A model generated the notes under the pieces. That model ran no database searches, was not told the origin of the DNA, and saw nothing but the letters and a program-made list of their open reading frames with translations. Below, one piece after another: positions 8,902 through 18,679 of a stretch of DNA of 64,000 bases. The stretch is from Candidatus Zixiibacteriota bacterium (GTDB lineage Bacteria; Zixibacteria; MSB-5A5; GN15; PGXB01): contig JAFGTT010000014.1 of NCBI GenBank assembly GCA_016933955.1, forward strand, positions 1 to 64,000, given 5' to 3'. Within the stretch, counting starts at the first letter, position 1. Each line of letters opens with the position of its first letter. The translations under genes and the position numbers were made by a program.

Positions 8902-10851
8902 CTATCTCAAAAAAATTACATAGCCTATGATGATTATTACCCCGGCCAGAAAGATCGTGGCGTAAGTTCTTAAAATCCCCGATTGCGCCGGCCTGAGACC
9001 GGTCGAAATATCGCCGATCAGGGTAGCCATCCCGTTTATCATACCATCGATGATAATAACATCGAATATCTTCCACAAAAATATCGAACCATTGACCAGC
9101 GGACGGACTATGACGGTACCGTAGAGCTCATCGACAAAATATTTGCCATACAATAAAGTATGCACCCCGGAAAATTTGTTGCGCACCTTACCCGACAACT
9201 CCGGTTTTTTAAGATAAAAATGATATGCCAGGTAAATAAAGGCCAGGACCAGGGCTACCGACGCCACCATCAGAAGCATCTCCGTTAAGGCGCTGTGACC
9301 GCCCACCGAGGCCAGGGCATGTTCCATCTCCGGTGTTTTCTGTCCTGCCTGCATGACCGGTTCAAGAAATTGTTCGAAACGGTTGCTTCCGCCCAACACA
9401 TGCGGAATACCGATATAACCGCCAATAACCGAAAGCACCGCCAGGATGGTCAATGGGACTGTCATTATTTTCGGCGATTCATGCAAATGCTCTTTTGTAT
9501 GGCCATCCATCCGGCCTTCTCCGTAAAAGGTCAAATAGACCAGACGGAACATGTAGAAGGCCGTCAAACCGGCGGTAAATAGACCGATCGCCCAGATAAC
9601 GGTGGATCCGTAATCAGATGAAAACGATTTCCAGAGAATTTCATCCTTGGAAAAGAAGCCTGAAAATCCAGGAATCCCGGTAATGGCCAGGGTGGCCAAC
9701 AAAAAAGTCCAGTATGTTGTCGGCATTTTCTTCTTCAAACCACCCATAAACCGCATATCCTGCTGACCGGCCATGGCATGTATCACTGAACCGGATCCAA
9801 GAAACAGCAGGGCTTTGAAGAAGGCATGGGTCATCAAATGAAATATCCCGGCGGTAAAGGCGGCCACCCCGCAAGCTACAAACATGTAACCCAGCTGACT
9901 GACCGTTGAATAAGCCAGGACCCGTTTGATATCATTCTGAGCCAGGGCAATGGTCCCGGCAAAAATCGCCGTTGCTACCCCGATTATGGCCACCACCATA
10001 AGGCTGGTGGGAGCCATCAAATATAGCACATTGGAGCGGGCAATCATATACACCCCGGCTGTTACCATGGTAGCGGCATGAATCAAGGCCGAAACCGGGG
10101 TAGGACCTTCCATGGCATCCGGCAACCAGACATAAAGCGGTATCTGGGCCGATTTCCCGGTTGCCCCGAGGAAAAGAAGCAGAGTCGTCGCCGTAATCAG
10201 TCCACCTCCGGCGATAAAAACGCCCGGAGCCGCCTGGAAAACATCTGCAAACCGAAGCGATCCGACCTGCCAGAAGATTATAAACATTCCCAGCAGAAAA
10301 CCGAAATCACCGATCCGGTTGACAATAAAAGCCTTCTTTCCGGCATCCGAGGCGGATTTCTTCTCAAACCAGAAACCGATTAAAAGGTAACTGCACAGCC
10401 CGACCCCTTCCCAGCCGACAAACATCAGCAGATAATTATCAGCCAGGACCAAAGTCAGCATGGAAAACACAAACAGGTTCAAATATGTAAAATAACGCCC
10501 GTAACCATGGTCATCATGCATATAACCGATCGAATAAACATGAATTATGAAACTGACTCCCGAAACCACCAGCACCATTACTGCCGACAATGGGTCGAAT
10601 AAAAATCCGAAATTGACATTGAATTGCCCGGACGGAATCCAGGTAAAAACCACGTTTTCGATAATGCGTTCCGCGGGTGGCAGGTTAAGTATATCGAGGA
10701 AATATTTCAAACCGAAAATAAAAGAAAGAGCCACCGAACCACAGGCGACCAGGGAAATCAATTTTTTATTCAGACGCCCCAGCAATAAACCGTTAATCAG
10801 GAAACCGATAAGCGGAAAAAGCGGTATCAGGTATAATGATTGTCCTGTCAT
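8902..10851 (-). CDS. nuoL: NADH-quinone oxidoreductase subunit L
   Basis: 649 aa, the distal proton-pumping subunit with the long lateral helix at its C-terminus. Diagnostic stretches are LLMFVGWEGVGLCSYLLIGF (helix 5 with the key Glu), KSAQIPLYVWLPDAMEGPTP (key Lys and signature) and HAATMVTAGVYMIAR. The C-terminal extension beyond residue about 520 (HFYLKKPELSGKV onward, then a final membrane segment) is the expected lateral arm and anchor. It follows nuoK after a 33-base gap. Confidence 0.97.
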   Translation of the reverse strand: MTGQSLYLIPLFPLIGFLINGLLLGRLNKKLISLVACGSVALSFIFGLKYFLDILNLPPAERIIENVVFTWIPSGQFNVNFGFLFDPLSAVMVLVVSGVSFIIHVYSIGYMHDDHGYGRYFTYLNLFVFSMLTLVLADNYLLMFVGWEGVGLCSYLLIGFWFEKKSASDAGKKAFIVNRIGDFGFLLGMFIIFWQVGSLRFADVFQAAPGVFIAGGGLITATTLLLFLGATGKSAQIPLYVWLPDAMEGPTPVSALIHAATMVTAGVYMIARSNVLYLMAPTSLMVVAIIGVATAIFAGTIALAQNDIKRVLAYSTVSQLGYMFVACGVAAFTAGIFHLMTHAFFKALLFLGSGSVIHAMAGQQDMRFMGGLKKKMPTTYWTFLLATLAITGIPGFSGFFSKDEILWKSFSSDYGSTVIWAIGLFTAGLTAFYMFRLVYLTFYGEGRMDGHTKEHLHESPKIMTVPLTILAVLSVIGGYIGIPHVLGGSNRFEQFLEPVMQAGQKTPEMEHALASVGGHSALTEMLLMVASVALVLAFIYLAYHFYLKKPELSGKVRNKFSGVHTLLYGKYFVDELYGTVIVRPLVNGSIFLWKIFDVIIIDGMINGMATLIGDISTGLRPAQSGILRTYATIFLAGVIIIIGYVIFLR

Positions 10852-10884
10852 AGTTCTTATCCTGTGGTCTTCCCCGAAATAGCC

Positions 10885-11187
10885 CTATTGCCTCAACAGG
10901 TTAAATTTATCGGAATTGATCGTTTTACGATTCCGAAATATCATGATGATAATCGCCAGACCGACCGCCGCCTCGGCCGCCGCCACGGTCATAATCAGAA
11001 AAACAAAAATGTGACCATCCACGACATTGTTCATCTTCGAGAAAGCAATAATGGCCAGATTGGCGGCGTTGAGCATAACCTCAATCGACATAAACATGAT
11101 GATCAAATTGCGGGATATAATCACCCCGGTCGTTCCCACGACAAACAGGAGCGCACTGACAATCAAATAATTCGAAATCGGTATCAT
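10885..11187 (-). CDS. nuoK: NADH-quinone oxidoreductase subunit K
   Basis: 100 aa with three membrane helices, the usual size. The helix carrying the conserved Glu is visible in MFMSIEVMLNAANLAIIAF; a second acidic or amide-rich stretch, AAAEAAVGLAIIIMIFR, follows. Its start overlaps the nuoJ stop by one base. It belongs to the membrane arm of complex I and couples quinone reduction to pumping. Confidence 0.96.
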   Translation of the reverse strand: MIPISNYLIVSALLFVVGTTGVIISRNLIIMFMSIEVMLNAANLAIIAFSKMNNVVDGHIFVFLIMTVAAAEAAVGLAIIIMIFRNRKTINSDKFNLLRQ

Positions 11188-11723
11188 CAGACCTCCCCCT
11201 CATCATCGGCACGAATTTTCCTTGCGGCCACCACCGCTCCGACAATTGCCACCAGGAGCAAAATCGAAGTCAGTTCAAAGGGATATAGGTACTCCCGAAA
11301 CAGCCTGGCCGCCACCATCTCCACCGAACCGAAATCCTCGGCCACCCCGGCGATCCGCGAGGCAACATCTTCGGATAAAAATTTCTGCCTGATCAAAACC
11401 AGAATCTCCACGAACAATAAAAATGACAACCCGAATTTCGAGGTCAGGCTCATAGCCGCCCTCTTCTGATCGAAATGTTCCCCCCGCAAATTCAGAAGCA
11501 TGATAACAAAAAGAAAAAGAACCAGAATCGCGCCGGTATAAACAATTATCAGCAGGGCACCCAGAAAAAGAGCCTGGAGTTGCACATATAATATCGCCTG
11601 GGCAACCATGGAAACCACCATATACAGCACCGAGGCAACCGGGTTACGCTGCATTATCATCATAACCGCACCGCCGACCGCCACCGCCGCCGCGAAGTAA
11701 AATATGATTGTCTCCAGCATCAT
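11187..11723 (-). CDS. nuoJ: NADH-quinone oxidoreductase subunit J
   Basis: 178 aa with five hydrophobic segments. The family helix containing the pi-bulge is visible as LIIVYTGAILVLFLFVIMLLN, preceded by NPVASVLYMVVSMVAQAILY. The loop between helices 3 and 5 is rather long and charged, as in other bacterial NuoJ proteins. It overlaps nuoK by one base. Either of the first two Met codons could be the start. Confidence 0.95.
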   Translation of the reverse strand: MMLETIIFYFAAAVAVGGAVMMIMQRNPVASVLYMVVSMVAQAILYVQLQALFLGALLIIVYTGAILVLFLFVIMLLNLRGEHFDQKRAAMSLTSKFGLSFLLFVEILVLIRQKFLSEDVASRIAGVAEDFGSVEMVAARLFREYLYPFELTSILLLVAIVGAVVAARKIRADDEGEV

Positions 11724-11727
11724 AAGG

Positions 11728-12204
11728 TTAGAAAATCCTCCTGACCTTGCGGATTATTCTCTTGAACGGTTTCTCTTTGGGACGATTCGCCAGCATTTGG
11801 TCCTTAGTATAAATGAAGGAATCGCGCTTGTCAGCAGAAAACTCATAATCATGTCCAAGAAATATGGCTTCCTCCGGACAGGCCTCCTCGCAAAAACCGC
11901 AAAAGATGCACCGGATTAAATTGATCTCATATATTCCGGCGTACCGTTCGCCTTTTTCATTCTCGGCCGGTTCCATATAGATGGCATCGGCCGGACAGGC
12001 CGCCGCGCATAAACCACAGCACACACAGCGCTCGGTACCGTCATCATACACCTCAAGATAATGCTTGCCCCGGTACCTGGGTGCCATCTGTTCCCTGACT
12101 TTGGGATACTGCATGGTCACCGGTTTTTTAAACAGGTGCTTGATAGTCGTATAGAACCCCTTCGGAAAGGCCAGGAAAACTGTCTTTATGAAACCAAACG
12201 CCAT
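11728..12204 (-). CDS. nuoI: NADH-quinone oxidoreductase subunit I (two 4Fe-4S clusters)
   Basis: 158 aa peripheral-arm subunit carrying clusters N6a and N6b. Two ferredoxin motifs are complete: CVCCGLCAAACP and CIFCGFCEEACP. The short amphipathic N-terminus that docks on NuoH is present. It lies 6 bases after nuoH and 4 bases before nuoJ. Confidence 0.97.
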   Translation of the reverse strand: MAFGFIKTVFLAFPKGFYTTIKHLFKKPVTMQYPKVREQMAPRYRGKHYLEVYDDGTERCVCCGLCAAACPADAIYMEPAENEKGERYAGIYEINLIRCIFCGFCEEACPEEAIFLGHDYEFSADKRDSFIYTKDQMLANRPKEKPFKRIIRKVRRIF

Positions 12205-12210
12205 ATTCTA

Positions 12211-13200
12211 TTATATCCTGTAAATCAGGGCTGTTATCAGCACATTAAGCAGGGCCAGCGGAAACAATACCTTCCAGCCGAAACTCATCAGTTGATCGTA
12301 ACGGAATCGCGGCAGGGTTCCGCGCACCCAGATATAAAAGGCCATAAATAAAAATACTTTTATCACAAACCAGACAACGGGTGGGAAGAACGGTCCCTGC
12401 CAGCCACCTAAAAAGATGGTTGTCACCACCGCCGCGGCGGTTATCATGTTGGCGTATTCCCCGACGAAAAACAGGGCAAAACGCATCGAGGAATATTCTG
12501 TATGATACCCCCCGACCAGTTCCGACTCGGCTTCGGGCAGATCGAACGGGGCCCGGTTGGTTTCTGCAATGGCGCAAATTACGAAAATAATAAAGCCCGC
12601 CGGTTGCCGGAATATGAACCAGTCGAAAAAGGATGATTGCTGAGCCACTATTTCTTTCAGGGACAGACTCTGGGCAATCACCAGAACCCCGATAATCGAA
12701 AGACCATAGGCTATTTCGTAGGATATCATCTGGGCCGAGGAGCGTACTCCCCCCAGGAGCGAATACTTCGAGCCCGAAGACCATCCGGCCAGGACAATGC
12801 CGTAAACACCCAGCGAAGTGATGGCAAATATAAAAAGTATACCGACATTGAGATCGGAAATCACCATGTCAATTTGATAACCCATGATCGTCGCCGTATT
12901 ACCGAATGGTATCACCGCGAAACTGAGCAGGGATGGTATAAAGGCTATCAACGGCGCCAGGGCAAAGGTAAGTTTTTCAGCCTTGGCCGGGACAATATCT
13001 TCCTTGAAAGCCAGCTTGATGGCATCGGCAATGGGTTGCAGAAGGCCGGCCGGTCCGGCCACATTGGGACCGATACGATGTTGAAGACGTCCCAGCAACT
13101 TCCGCTCCAGCCAGGTGCTGTAGGCGCATCCGGTCAGAACCACCAGGACCACCACCGTCGCCTTGATCATGGTGGCAATTATAAAAGCCGTCATACTCAT
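12211..13200 (-). CDS. nuoH: NADH-quinone oxidoreductase subunit H
   Basis: 329 aa, eight membrane helices, forming much of the quinone chamber. Conserved stretches include ERKLLGRLQHRIGPNVAGP, the loop with KEDIVPAKAEK, and AETNRAPFDLPEAESELVGG, the second family signature rich in acidic residues. The start overlaps the end of nuoG by 4 bases (ATGA-type coupling). Confidence 0.97.
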   Translation of the reverse strand: MSMTAFIIATMIKATVVVLVVLTGCAYSTWLERKLLGRLQHRIGPNVAGPAGLLQPIADAIKLAFKEDIVPAKAEKLTFALAPLIAFIPSLLSFAVIPFGNTATIMGYQIDMVISDLNVGILFIFAITSLGVYGIVLAGWSSGSKYSLLGGVRSSAQMISYEIAYGLSIIGVLVIAQSLSLKEIVAQQSSFFDWFIFRQPAGFIIFVICAIAETNRAPFDLPEAESELVGGYHTEYSSMRFALFFVGEYANMITAAAVVTTIFLGGWQGPFFPPVVWFVIKVFLFMAFYIWVRGTLPRFRYDQLMSFGWKVLFPLALLNVLITALIYRI

Positions 13201-15731
13201 TTTTCTTCAACCCCGGTTATTTTTACCCGGTCGATCCGCCGCTTTCTCATCTGAAGGACATTCACCGGGCGGGCAGAGAAATTCCGGGTCACCGTGACAA
13301 CCTCATTATCCAGAATCTCCGATATCTTGGCCGGCAAAACAACTTTGCCGATCTCCGATTCCACCCTGACCAGAGTTCCTTCGGCAATATTCAATTCCTC
13401 TGCCATCGATGGGGATATCTCCAGGAAAGATTCATTACAAAAGGCCGAAAGCGATTTCGATTTTTCCGTCAAATGCCCTATGTGATGAGTCTCATCAACA
13501 ACCAGTAACGGAATCGGATAATCAGGATTGATTTTTTCCGGAATAAAATGGGATTCTCTTAATTGAATATCCGGAACGCCCGGTTTATAAATATCCAGAA
13601 TGTCTTTTATCTCGCGGTCAAGCGAATCTTTGGTTTCATAGAGCCTCGCCTTCATTCCCCCTGCAATCCGGTTCATGATTTCATAAACCGGAAGAGAATG
13701 ACCAACCGGCTTCAAGGCGGCTTTGAAGATTTGTTCACGGCCCTCGAGATTGATAAAGGTCCCGTCGTCCTCAGCCCAGCTTGAAAGAGGAAAAACCACA
13801 TCAGCCATAGCGCTTGTTTCCGTCTCAAAAAGATCAGCCACCACTAGAAAATCAAGTTTCTCAAAACCCTGGTTGACGAACTGGCCGTCAGGATAGGTCA
13901 CGATCGGATTAGCTCCGATCACGAACAGGGAATCGATATCCTCCTTTTTGGCCGATAGAATCATGCGATCCGCGGCCAGACCGGCGTTTTCAGGATAAGT
14001 CCCCCAGATTTCCTTCATTTTTTCAATCATCGGCACCGGCAGAAACGGCATGACGCCCAGTTTCTGAGCCCCGACACTATTGCTGTACCTGGCCAGGAAA
14101 CCAATCTGGCCCTTATTCTGAATCCCGGCCATCAATATTAAATTATTGATGGCCGCCGCCAGTTGATCGCGGGCGGCCGATGAGGTAATAATTTCACCGA
14201 CAATTAGTGTAACATTTTTTGCCTGCGTCAGGGCCCCGGCCAGCGCCTGAATCCGTTCGGTTCCGACCCCGGTCAGTTTCTCGATAGCCTTGAGATCGGT
14301 GGGTTCAATAAGATTTTTCAGTTGTCTCGCATCGATTCCCGGTACCGCCGTATTTCCATCAGCCAGACTCAGGCAAAGGCCATTTATGAGTGCCTGAAGG
14401 TTGCCGATTTTATAGATGATTTCATCAGTCGAAATATCCCCCGACTTAGTCGCCATCGGATTTATGGTAAACAACCGGGCCCCGCGTTTGGTAACGGCTT
14501 TGCGAACCCGCAGATTAGTGATCGGGTGTTCCTTGATCAGGTTGGAACCGATAACCAAAATCAGGTCGGATTTCTCTATATCCGCAATGGAGAATTTGCA
14601 TGATGCCATTCGGGTGTAAAGATCACCGTAACTTTCCGGAAGCATCTTATAATCGATTCTGAAATCGACATTATTGGAATTCAAAACCGTCCGGAAAAAC
14701 TTCGAAAAGGAATAAAGAGATCTCGAGTCGAGCATGGACGATATCATACCACCGATACAAACCCCGCCCTTGCGATCTTTAATTTCCTTGAATTTCCTGA
14801 CCACCAGGCCGATAGCCTCTTCCCAGCTGACCGGAACCTGGGTATCGCCTTTTTTAACCAGCGGTGTGGTCAGACGGCCCTCAGGGTTGGCAATCTGGTA
14901 GCCGTAGCGGCCGACATTGCAAATCCAGCCCTCGTCGATATCATCGTTGCGTCTCGAAGTGGCGCGGAAAATACGGTTACGTCCCGCCCACAACTTTATG
15001 TTGCATCCATCGGCGCAGTACTGGCAAATCGAATCGGCGGTTTTTGTTTTCCAGACCCGAATCTTGTATCGCCAATCGGTATTGGTCAGGGCGCCCACGG
15101 GGCAGATTTCCACCAGGTTCCCCGAATATATGGAGTCCACCTGTTGCCCCGGCGAGGCATCGATCTCGGTTATATTGCCTCTTTGAAAGGCCCCCAGATC
15201 GTATTCTCCGAAAATTTCCTTGTTGGATCTGACGCATTTATAACAGAGGATACACCGATTCTGATTGCGAATTATCTCCGGTCCCAGGCGATAGTCATCA
15301 AAAGTCGATTTCTTATCACGGATAAAACGATATTTGTTGAAATCGAATCTCGAATCATCAATTCCGTGCGCGAATGTCAAATCCTGCAGATCGCATTCCC
15401 CGCCTTTATCGCAGGTCGGGCAGTCAAGCGGGTGATTTAACAGAGTGAATTCAATAATTGCCTTGCGTCCTTTAAGCACTTTCTCGGATTTGGTATGGAC
15501 AACCATGCCGGGCATAGCCTCGGTACAACAGGAAACTTCCAGTTTGGGCCGTTTTTCGATCTCGACATAACACATCCGGCAGGCCCCAACCGGCTTTAGC
15601 TTGGGATGCCAGCAGAAAGTCGGAATCTCGATCCCGATCGATTTGGCCGCCTCAAGAACCGTTGTTCCCCGGGGAACCGTGACCTCCCGGCCATCGATAG
15701 TAAAAGTGACCTTGTTGTCGTTATCTGCCAT
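13197..15731 (-). CDS. nuoG: NADH-quinone oxidoreductase subunit G (Fe-S, molybdopterin-oxidoreductase fold)
   Basis: 844 aa. The N-terminal 2Fe-2S ferredoxin domain has CWHPKLKPVGACRMCYVEI plus a later Cys. The His/Cys ligand set HPLDCPTCDKGGEC follows for cluster N5, then CILCYKC with ICPVGALT for N4. At about residue 225 the set CQYCADGC plus WICNVG marks the additional N7-type cluster at the entrance of the molybdopterin-like domain, which fills the rest of the protein and normally carries no cofactor. A C-terminal aspartate-decarboxylase-like domain (about 740-840) closes it. The start overlaps the nuoF stop by one base. Confidence 0.96.
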   Translation of the reverse strand: MADNDNKVTFTIDGREVTVPRGTTVLEAAKSIGIEIPTFCWHPKLKPVGACRMCYVEIEKRPKLEVSCCTEAMPGMVVHTKSEKVLKGRKAIIEFTLLNHPLDCPTCDKGGECDLQDLTFAHGIDDSRFDFNKYRFIRDKKSTFDDYRLGPEIIRNQNRCILCYKCVRSNKEIFGEYDLGAFQRGNITEIDASPGQQVDSIYSGNLVEICPVGALTNTDWRYKIRVWKTKTADSICQYCADGCNIKLWAGRNRIFRATSRRNDDIDEGWICNVGRYGYQIANPEGRLTTPLVKKGDTQVPVSWEEAIGLVVRKFKEIKDRKGGVCIGGMISSMLDSRSLYSFSKFFRTVLNSNNVDFRIDYKMLPESYGDLYTRMASCKFSIADIEKSDLILVIGSNLIKEHPITNLRVRKAVTKRGARLFTINPMATKSGDISTDEIIYKIGNLQALINGLCLSLADGNTAVPGIDARQLKNLIEPTDLKAIEKLTGVGTERIQALAGALTQAKNVTLIVGEIITSSAARDQLAAAINNLILMAGIQNKGQIGFLARYSNSVGAQKLGVMPFLPVPMIEKMKEIWGTYPENAGLAADRMILSAKKEDIDSLFVIGANPIVTYPDGQFVNQGFEKLDFLVVADLFETETSAMADVVFPLSSWAEDDGTFINLEGREQIFKAALKPVGHSLPVYEIMNRIAGGMKARLYETKDSLDREIKDILDIYKPGVPDIQLRESHFIPEKINPDYPIPLLVVDETHHIGHLTEKSKSLSAFCNESFLEISPSMAEELNIAEGTLVRVESEIGKVVLPAKISEILDNEVVTVTRNFSARPVNVLQMRKRRIDRVKITGVEEK

Positions 15732-17017
15732 TATTTGAATTCAAACTCCGTTTTGACCATGCATTTTTTATGATCGATATGATACTGCCATTCATCCCGA
15801 AAGAGTTTGATCGAGGATTGAATCGGCATCACCGCGGCATCACCCAGAGGGCAGACCGTCCGGCCCAGAATATTGTCGCAGATCGACTCGATCTTTTCGA
15901 CATCGCCGGGATGACCCTCGCCTCGCTCGATACGACCGATCAACTGCTCCAGCCAGCCGGTCCCCTCGCGGCAGGGAGTGCATTTTCCGCACGATTCATG
16001 CCGGTAGAAATGAGTCAGGATTCTGGCCGCCCAGACCATGCAGGTTCGGTCATCCATAACAATCACCGCACCGGAGCCAAGCATCGATCCGGCCGCCGCC
16101 AGGGATTCATAGTCCAGGGGAATATCAATCTGATCCGGAAGCAGCATGGGGGTTGATGACCCGCCCGGGATAATAGCCTTGAGCTTGTGATTTTCATCAA
16201 TCATCCCGCCACCCAGGTCATTGATCAGAACCGAAAGCGGTGTTCCCAGTTCGATTTCATAGTTGCCCGGCCGCTTGACATGCCCCGACAATGAAAAAAT
16301 CTTGGTGCCGGGCGATTTTTCCGTCCCGTATTGACGGTACCACTCGACCCCGTTATTTATAATCCCCGGCACACTGGCCAGGGTTTCGACATTGTTGACA
16401 ATCGTCGGGCAGGCATACAAACCTTCAATTGCCGGAAATGGCGGCCGAATTCGCGACATCCCCCGCTCGCCCTCCAGCGAATTCAAAAGGGAGGTTTCCT
16501 CGCCACAGATATAGGCCCCGCCTCCGGTATGAACAATCATATCCAGGTCATACCCGGTGCCAAAAACATTCTTACCCAAAAAACCTTTTTCATAGGCCTG
16601 CGCAATGGCCTTTTCCATCGTTCGATACGGATAAACAAATTCCCCGCGGACATAAATAAAGGCCAGATGACAGCCGATGGCGAAGGCCGCGATAGCCATG
16701 CCCTCGACCACCAGGTGGGGGTCATGCTCCAGCAATACCCGGTCTTTGCATGTTCCCGGTTCCGATTCATCGGCATTGCAAACCAGGTATTTCGGTTTGG
16801 GACTGCTTTTGGGGATAAATCCCCATTTGACACCGGCCGGAAATCCCGCTCCCCCGCGGCCCCGGACACCGGCGCTTTTAACTTGCTCAATCACCTCTTC
16901 GGGTTTCAACTCCCGAAGCGTCTTCTCCCAGGCCCTGTAGGCGCCATGTCCCACGGCAGTATCGATATTGATCTGATTCGGATCGTCGATATATTTAAAC
17001 AATACCCGCGTTTCCAT
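15731..17017 (-). CDS. nuoF: NADH-quinone oxidoreductase subunit F (FMN and NADH binding)
   Basis: 428 aa entry point for electrons from NADH. The FMN/NADH loop GRGGAGFPAGVKWGF is at about residues 52-66, the NADH signature GAYICGEETSLLNSLEG follows, and the cluster N3 ligands are in SCGKCTPCREGT with a further Cys in GRTVCPLGD. Presence of nuoE, nuoF and nuoG shows that this complex I oxidises NADH directly, unlike the eleven-subunit forms. Confidence 0.97.
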   Translation of the reverse strand: METRVLFKYIDDPNQINIDTAVGHGAYRAWEKTLRELKPEEVIEQVKSAGVRGRGGAGFPAGVKWGFIPKSSPKPKYLVCNADESEPGTCKDRVLLEHDPHLVVEGMAIAAFAIGCHLAFIYVRGEFVYPYRTMEKAIAQAYEKGFLGKNVFGTGYDLDMIVHTGGGAYICGEETSLLNSLEGERGMSRIRPPFPAIEGLYACPTIVNNVETLASVPGIINNGVEWYRQYGTEKSPGTKIFSLSGHVKRPGNYEIELGTPLSVLINDLGGGMIDENHKLKAIIPGGSSTPMLLPDQIDIPLDYESLAAAGSMLGSGAVIVMDDRTCMVWAARILTHFYRHESCGKCTPCREGTGWLEQLIGRIERGEGHPGDVEKIESICDNILGRTVCPLGDAAVMPIQSSIKLFRDEWQYHIDHKKCMVKTEFEFK

Positions 17018-17018
17018 A

Positions 17019-17495
17019 TCAGGCCTGACTCCGTAATTCTTCCAAAATCCGATCGACCTTTTCGCGCGTCAGATTCTCATAGTACCGATCGTTGATCTGC
17101 ATCATAGGCGCACTGGCACAACTGCCCAGGCATTCAACCGTAATCAGGGTGAAGAGCCCGTCGGCGGTTGTCTCCCCCTTTTTTATTCCCAGTTTCGCCT
17201 GCAGATAATCTATCAGGGCCTCGGCCCCGAGAAGGGCACAGCTGATATTGTGGCATACCTGAATCAGGTACTTCCCGACCGGCTCCTTGGGGAACATGGT
17301 ATAAAAACTGGCCGCCTCGGCAATTTCGACTTTCGGGATTTGGATTATTTCCGAAATCTCTTCATAAATTTCCGGACTGAGATAACCAAGCTGGAAATAA
17401 GCCACCGTCAGGGCCGGCAATATGGCCGATTTCCGGCGGGGGTACCGCCCCATTTTTTCTTTAATCAGGCGAATCGAATCATCGGTCAAAATCAT
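17019..17495 (-). CDS. nuoE: NADH-quinone oxidoreductase subunit E (2Fe-2S)
   Basis: 158 aa thioredoxin-fold subunit. The four cluster N1a ligands are in QVCHNISC and ECLGSCASAP. The helical N-terminal part (KMGRYPRRKSAILPAL) is typical. It overlaps nuoD by 4 bases and is one base from nuoF. Confidence 0.96.
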   Translation of the reverse strand: MILTDDSIRLIKEKMGRYPRRKSAILPALTVAYFQLGYLSPEIYEEISEIIQIPKVEIAEAASFYTMFPKEPVGKYLIQVCHNISCALLGAEALIDYLQAKLGIKKGETTADGLFTLITVECLGSCASAPMMQINDRYYENLTREKVDRILEELRSQA

Positions 17496-18679
17496 CTGTC
17501 CACCTCGCCCAATACGATATCAATCGTCCCGATAGCGGCTATAACATCAGCCACCAGTCCGCCCTCGACCAGCTTAGGCAGGGCCGATAAATTGACAAAC
17601 GAAGGCGGCCGAACACGCATCCGGTGCGGCTTATTGGAGCCATCGGACGAGATATAATAACCCAGCTCGCCCTTGGGTGCTTCAATTGCCTGATAAACAG
17701 CCCCCCGGGGCGGTTTGAAACCTTCGGTAATTATCTTAAAATGAAATATCAATGATTCCATCCTGGATAAAACATCCTCCTTGGGTGGTAAAACCACTCC
17801 GGGAACATGGGCCCGGTATGGACCCTCTGGCATTCCCTCAAGAGCTTGACGGGCGATCTTAAGCGATTGCCGCATCTCCTCCAGCCGAATCAGATACCTG
17901 TCATAGGTATCCCCGTTGTGTCCCAGTGGAATCTCAAAATCGAACTTTTCATAGCCGCTATACGGATTAGCCTTGCGGACATCGTAATTGACTCCCGACC
18001 CGCGCAGGCAGGGGCCGGTCAGGCCGCAGTTAATGGCATCCTCGGCCGAGATTTTGGCCACCCCGATGGTTCGATTGCGGAAAATCCGGTTATCGGTCAA
18101 AAGCCGTTCATAATCAGTCATGGCTTCGGGAATTCTTTTTAAAATACGCTTCACCTTGGCATCGAAATCAGCCGGGAGATCATAAGCCAGTCCGCCGATC
18201 CGAAAATAAGTGGTCATCATTCTCTGCCCGGCACAAGCCTCATACAGGTCGATAATGTACTCCCGATCACGAAAAGCATACAGCATCATCGACATCGCTC
18301 CCAGGTCCATCGTATGGGTTCCGACCCAGACCAGGTGCGACATTACCCGGGTCAGTTCGGTCAACAAAACCCGGGCGTATTTAACTTTCTCGGGAACCTC
18401 GATATCGAGCAGTTTTTCAACCGCCAGGCAATATCCCAGGTTGTTCGACATCGGGGCCAGATAATCCATCCGGTCGGTGGTCGGAATGACCTTATAGTAC
18501 AATTTCGATTCGGCTGTTTTTTCTATTCCGGTATGAAGATACCCGATATGCGGCGTCGCCTTGACCACCGTCTCCCCGTCCAGCTCCAGTTCCACGCGCA
18601 GGACACCATGGGTGGCCGGGTGTTGCGGCCCCATGTTGATATTCATGGTCCTTCTTTTGGTCTTGGTTCCTTCGCTCAC
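17492..18679 (-). CDS. nuoD: NADH-quinone oxidoreductase subunit D (49 kDa type)
   Basis: 395 aa, the hydrogenase-large-subunit relative that forms the quinone site with NuoB. The beta-hairpin with the essential His/Tyr region appears as MGPQHPATHGVLRVELELDG, followed by GYLHTGIEK. nuoC and nuoD are separate genes here, not fused, and overlap by 4 bases. Length matches the unfused family. Confidence 0.97.
   Translation of the reverse strand: MSEGTKTKRRTMNINMGPQHPATHGVLRVELELDGETVVKATPHIGYLHTGIEKTAESKLYYKVIPTTDRMDYLAPMSNNLGYCLAVEKLLDIEVPEKVKYARVLLTELTRVMSHLVWVGTHTMDLGAMSMMLYAFRDREYIIDLYEACAGQRMMTTYFRIGGLAYDLPADFDAKVKRILKRIPEAMTDYERLLTDNRIFRNRTIGVAKISAEDAINCGLTGPCLRGSGVNYDVRKANPYSGYEKFDFEIPLGHNGDTYDRYLIRLEEMRQSLKIARQALEGMPEGPYRAHVPGVVLPPKEDVLSRMESLIFHFKIITEGFKPPRGAVYQAIEAPKGELGYYISSDGSNKPHRMRVRPPSFVNLSALPKLVEGGLVADVIAAIGTIDIVLGEVDR

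Noticed and set aside
11704-11919. Plus-strand frames across the nuo operon (several over 60 aa)
   Set aside because: They are shadows of the GC-skewed minus-strand genes, without start signals or recognisable domains.
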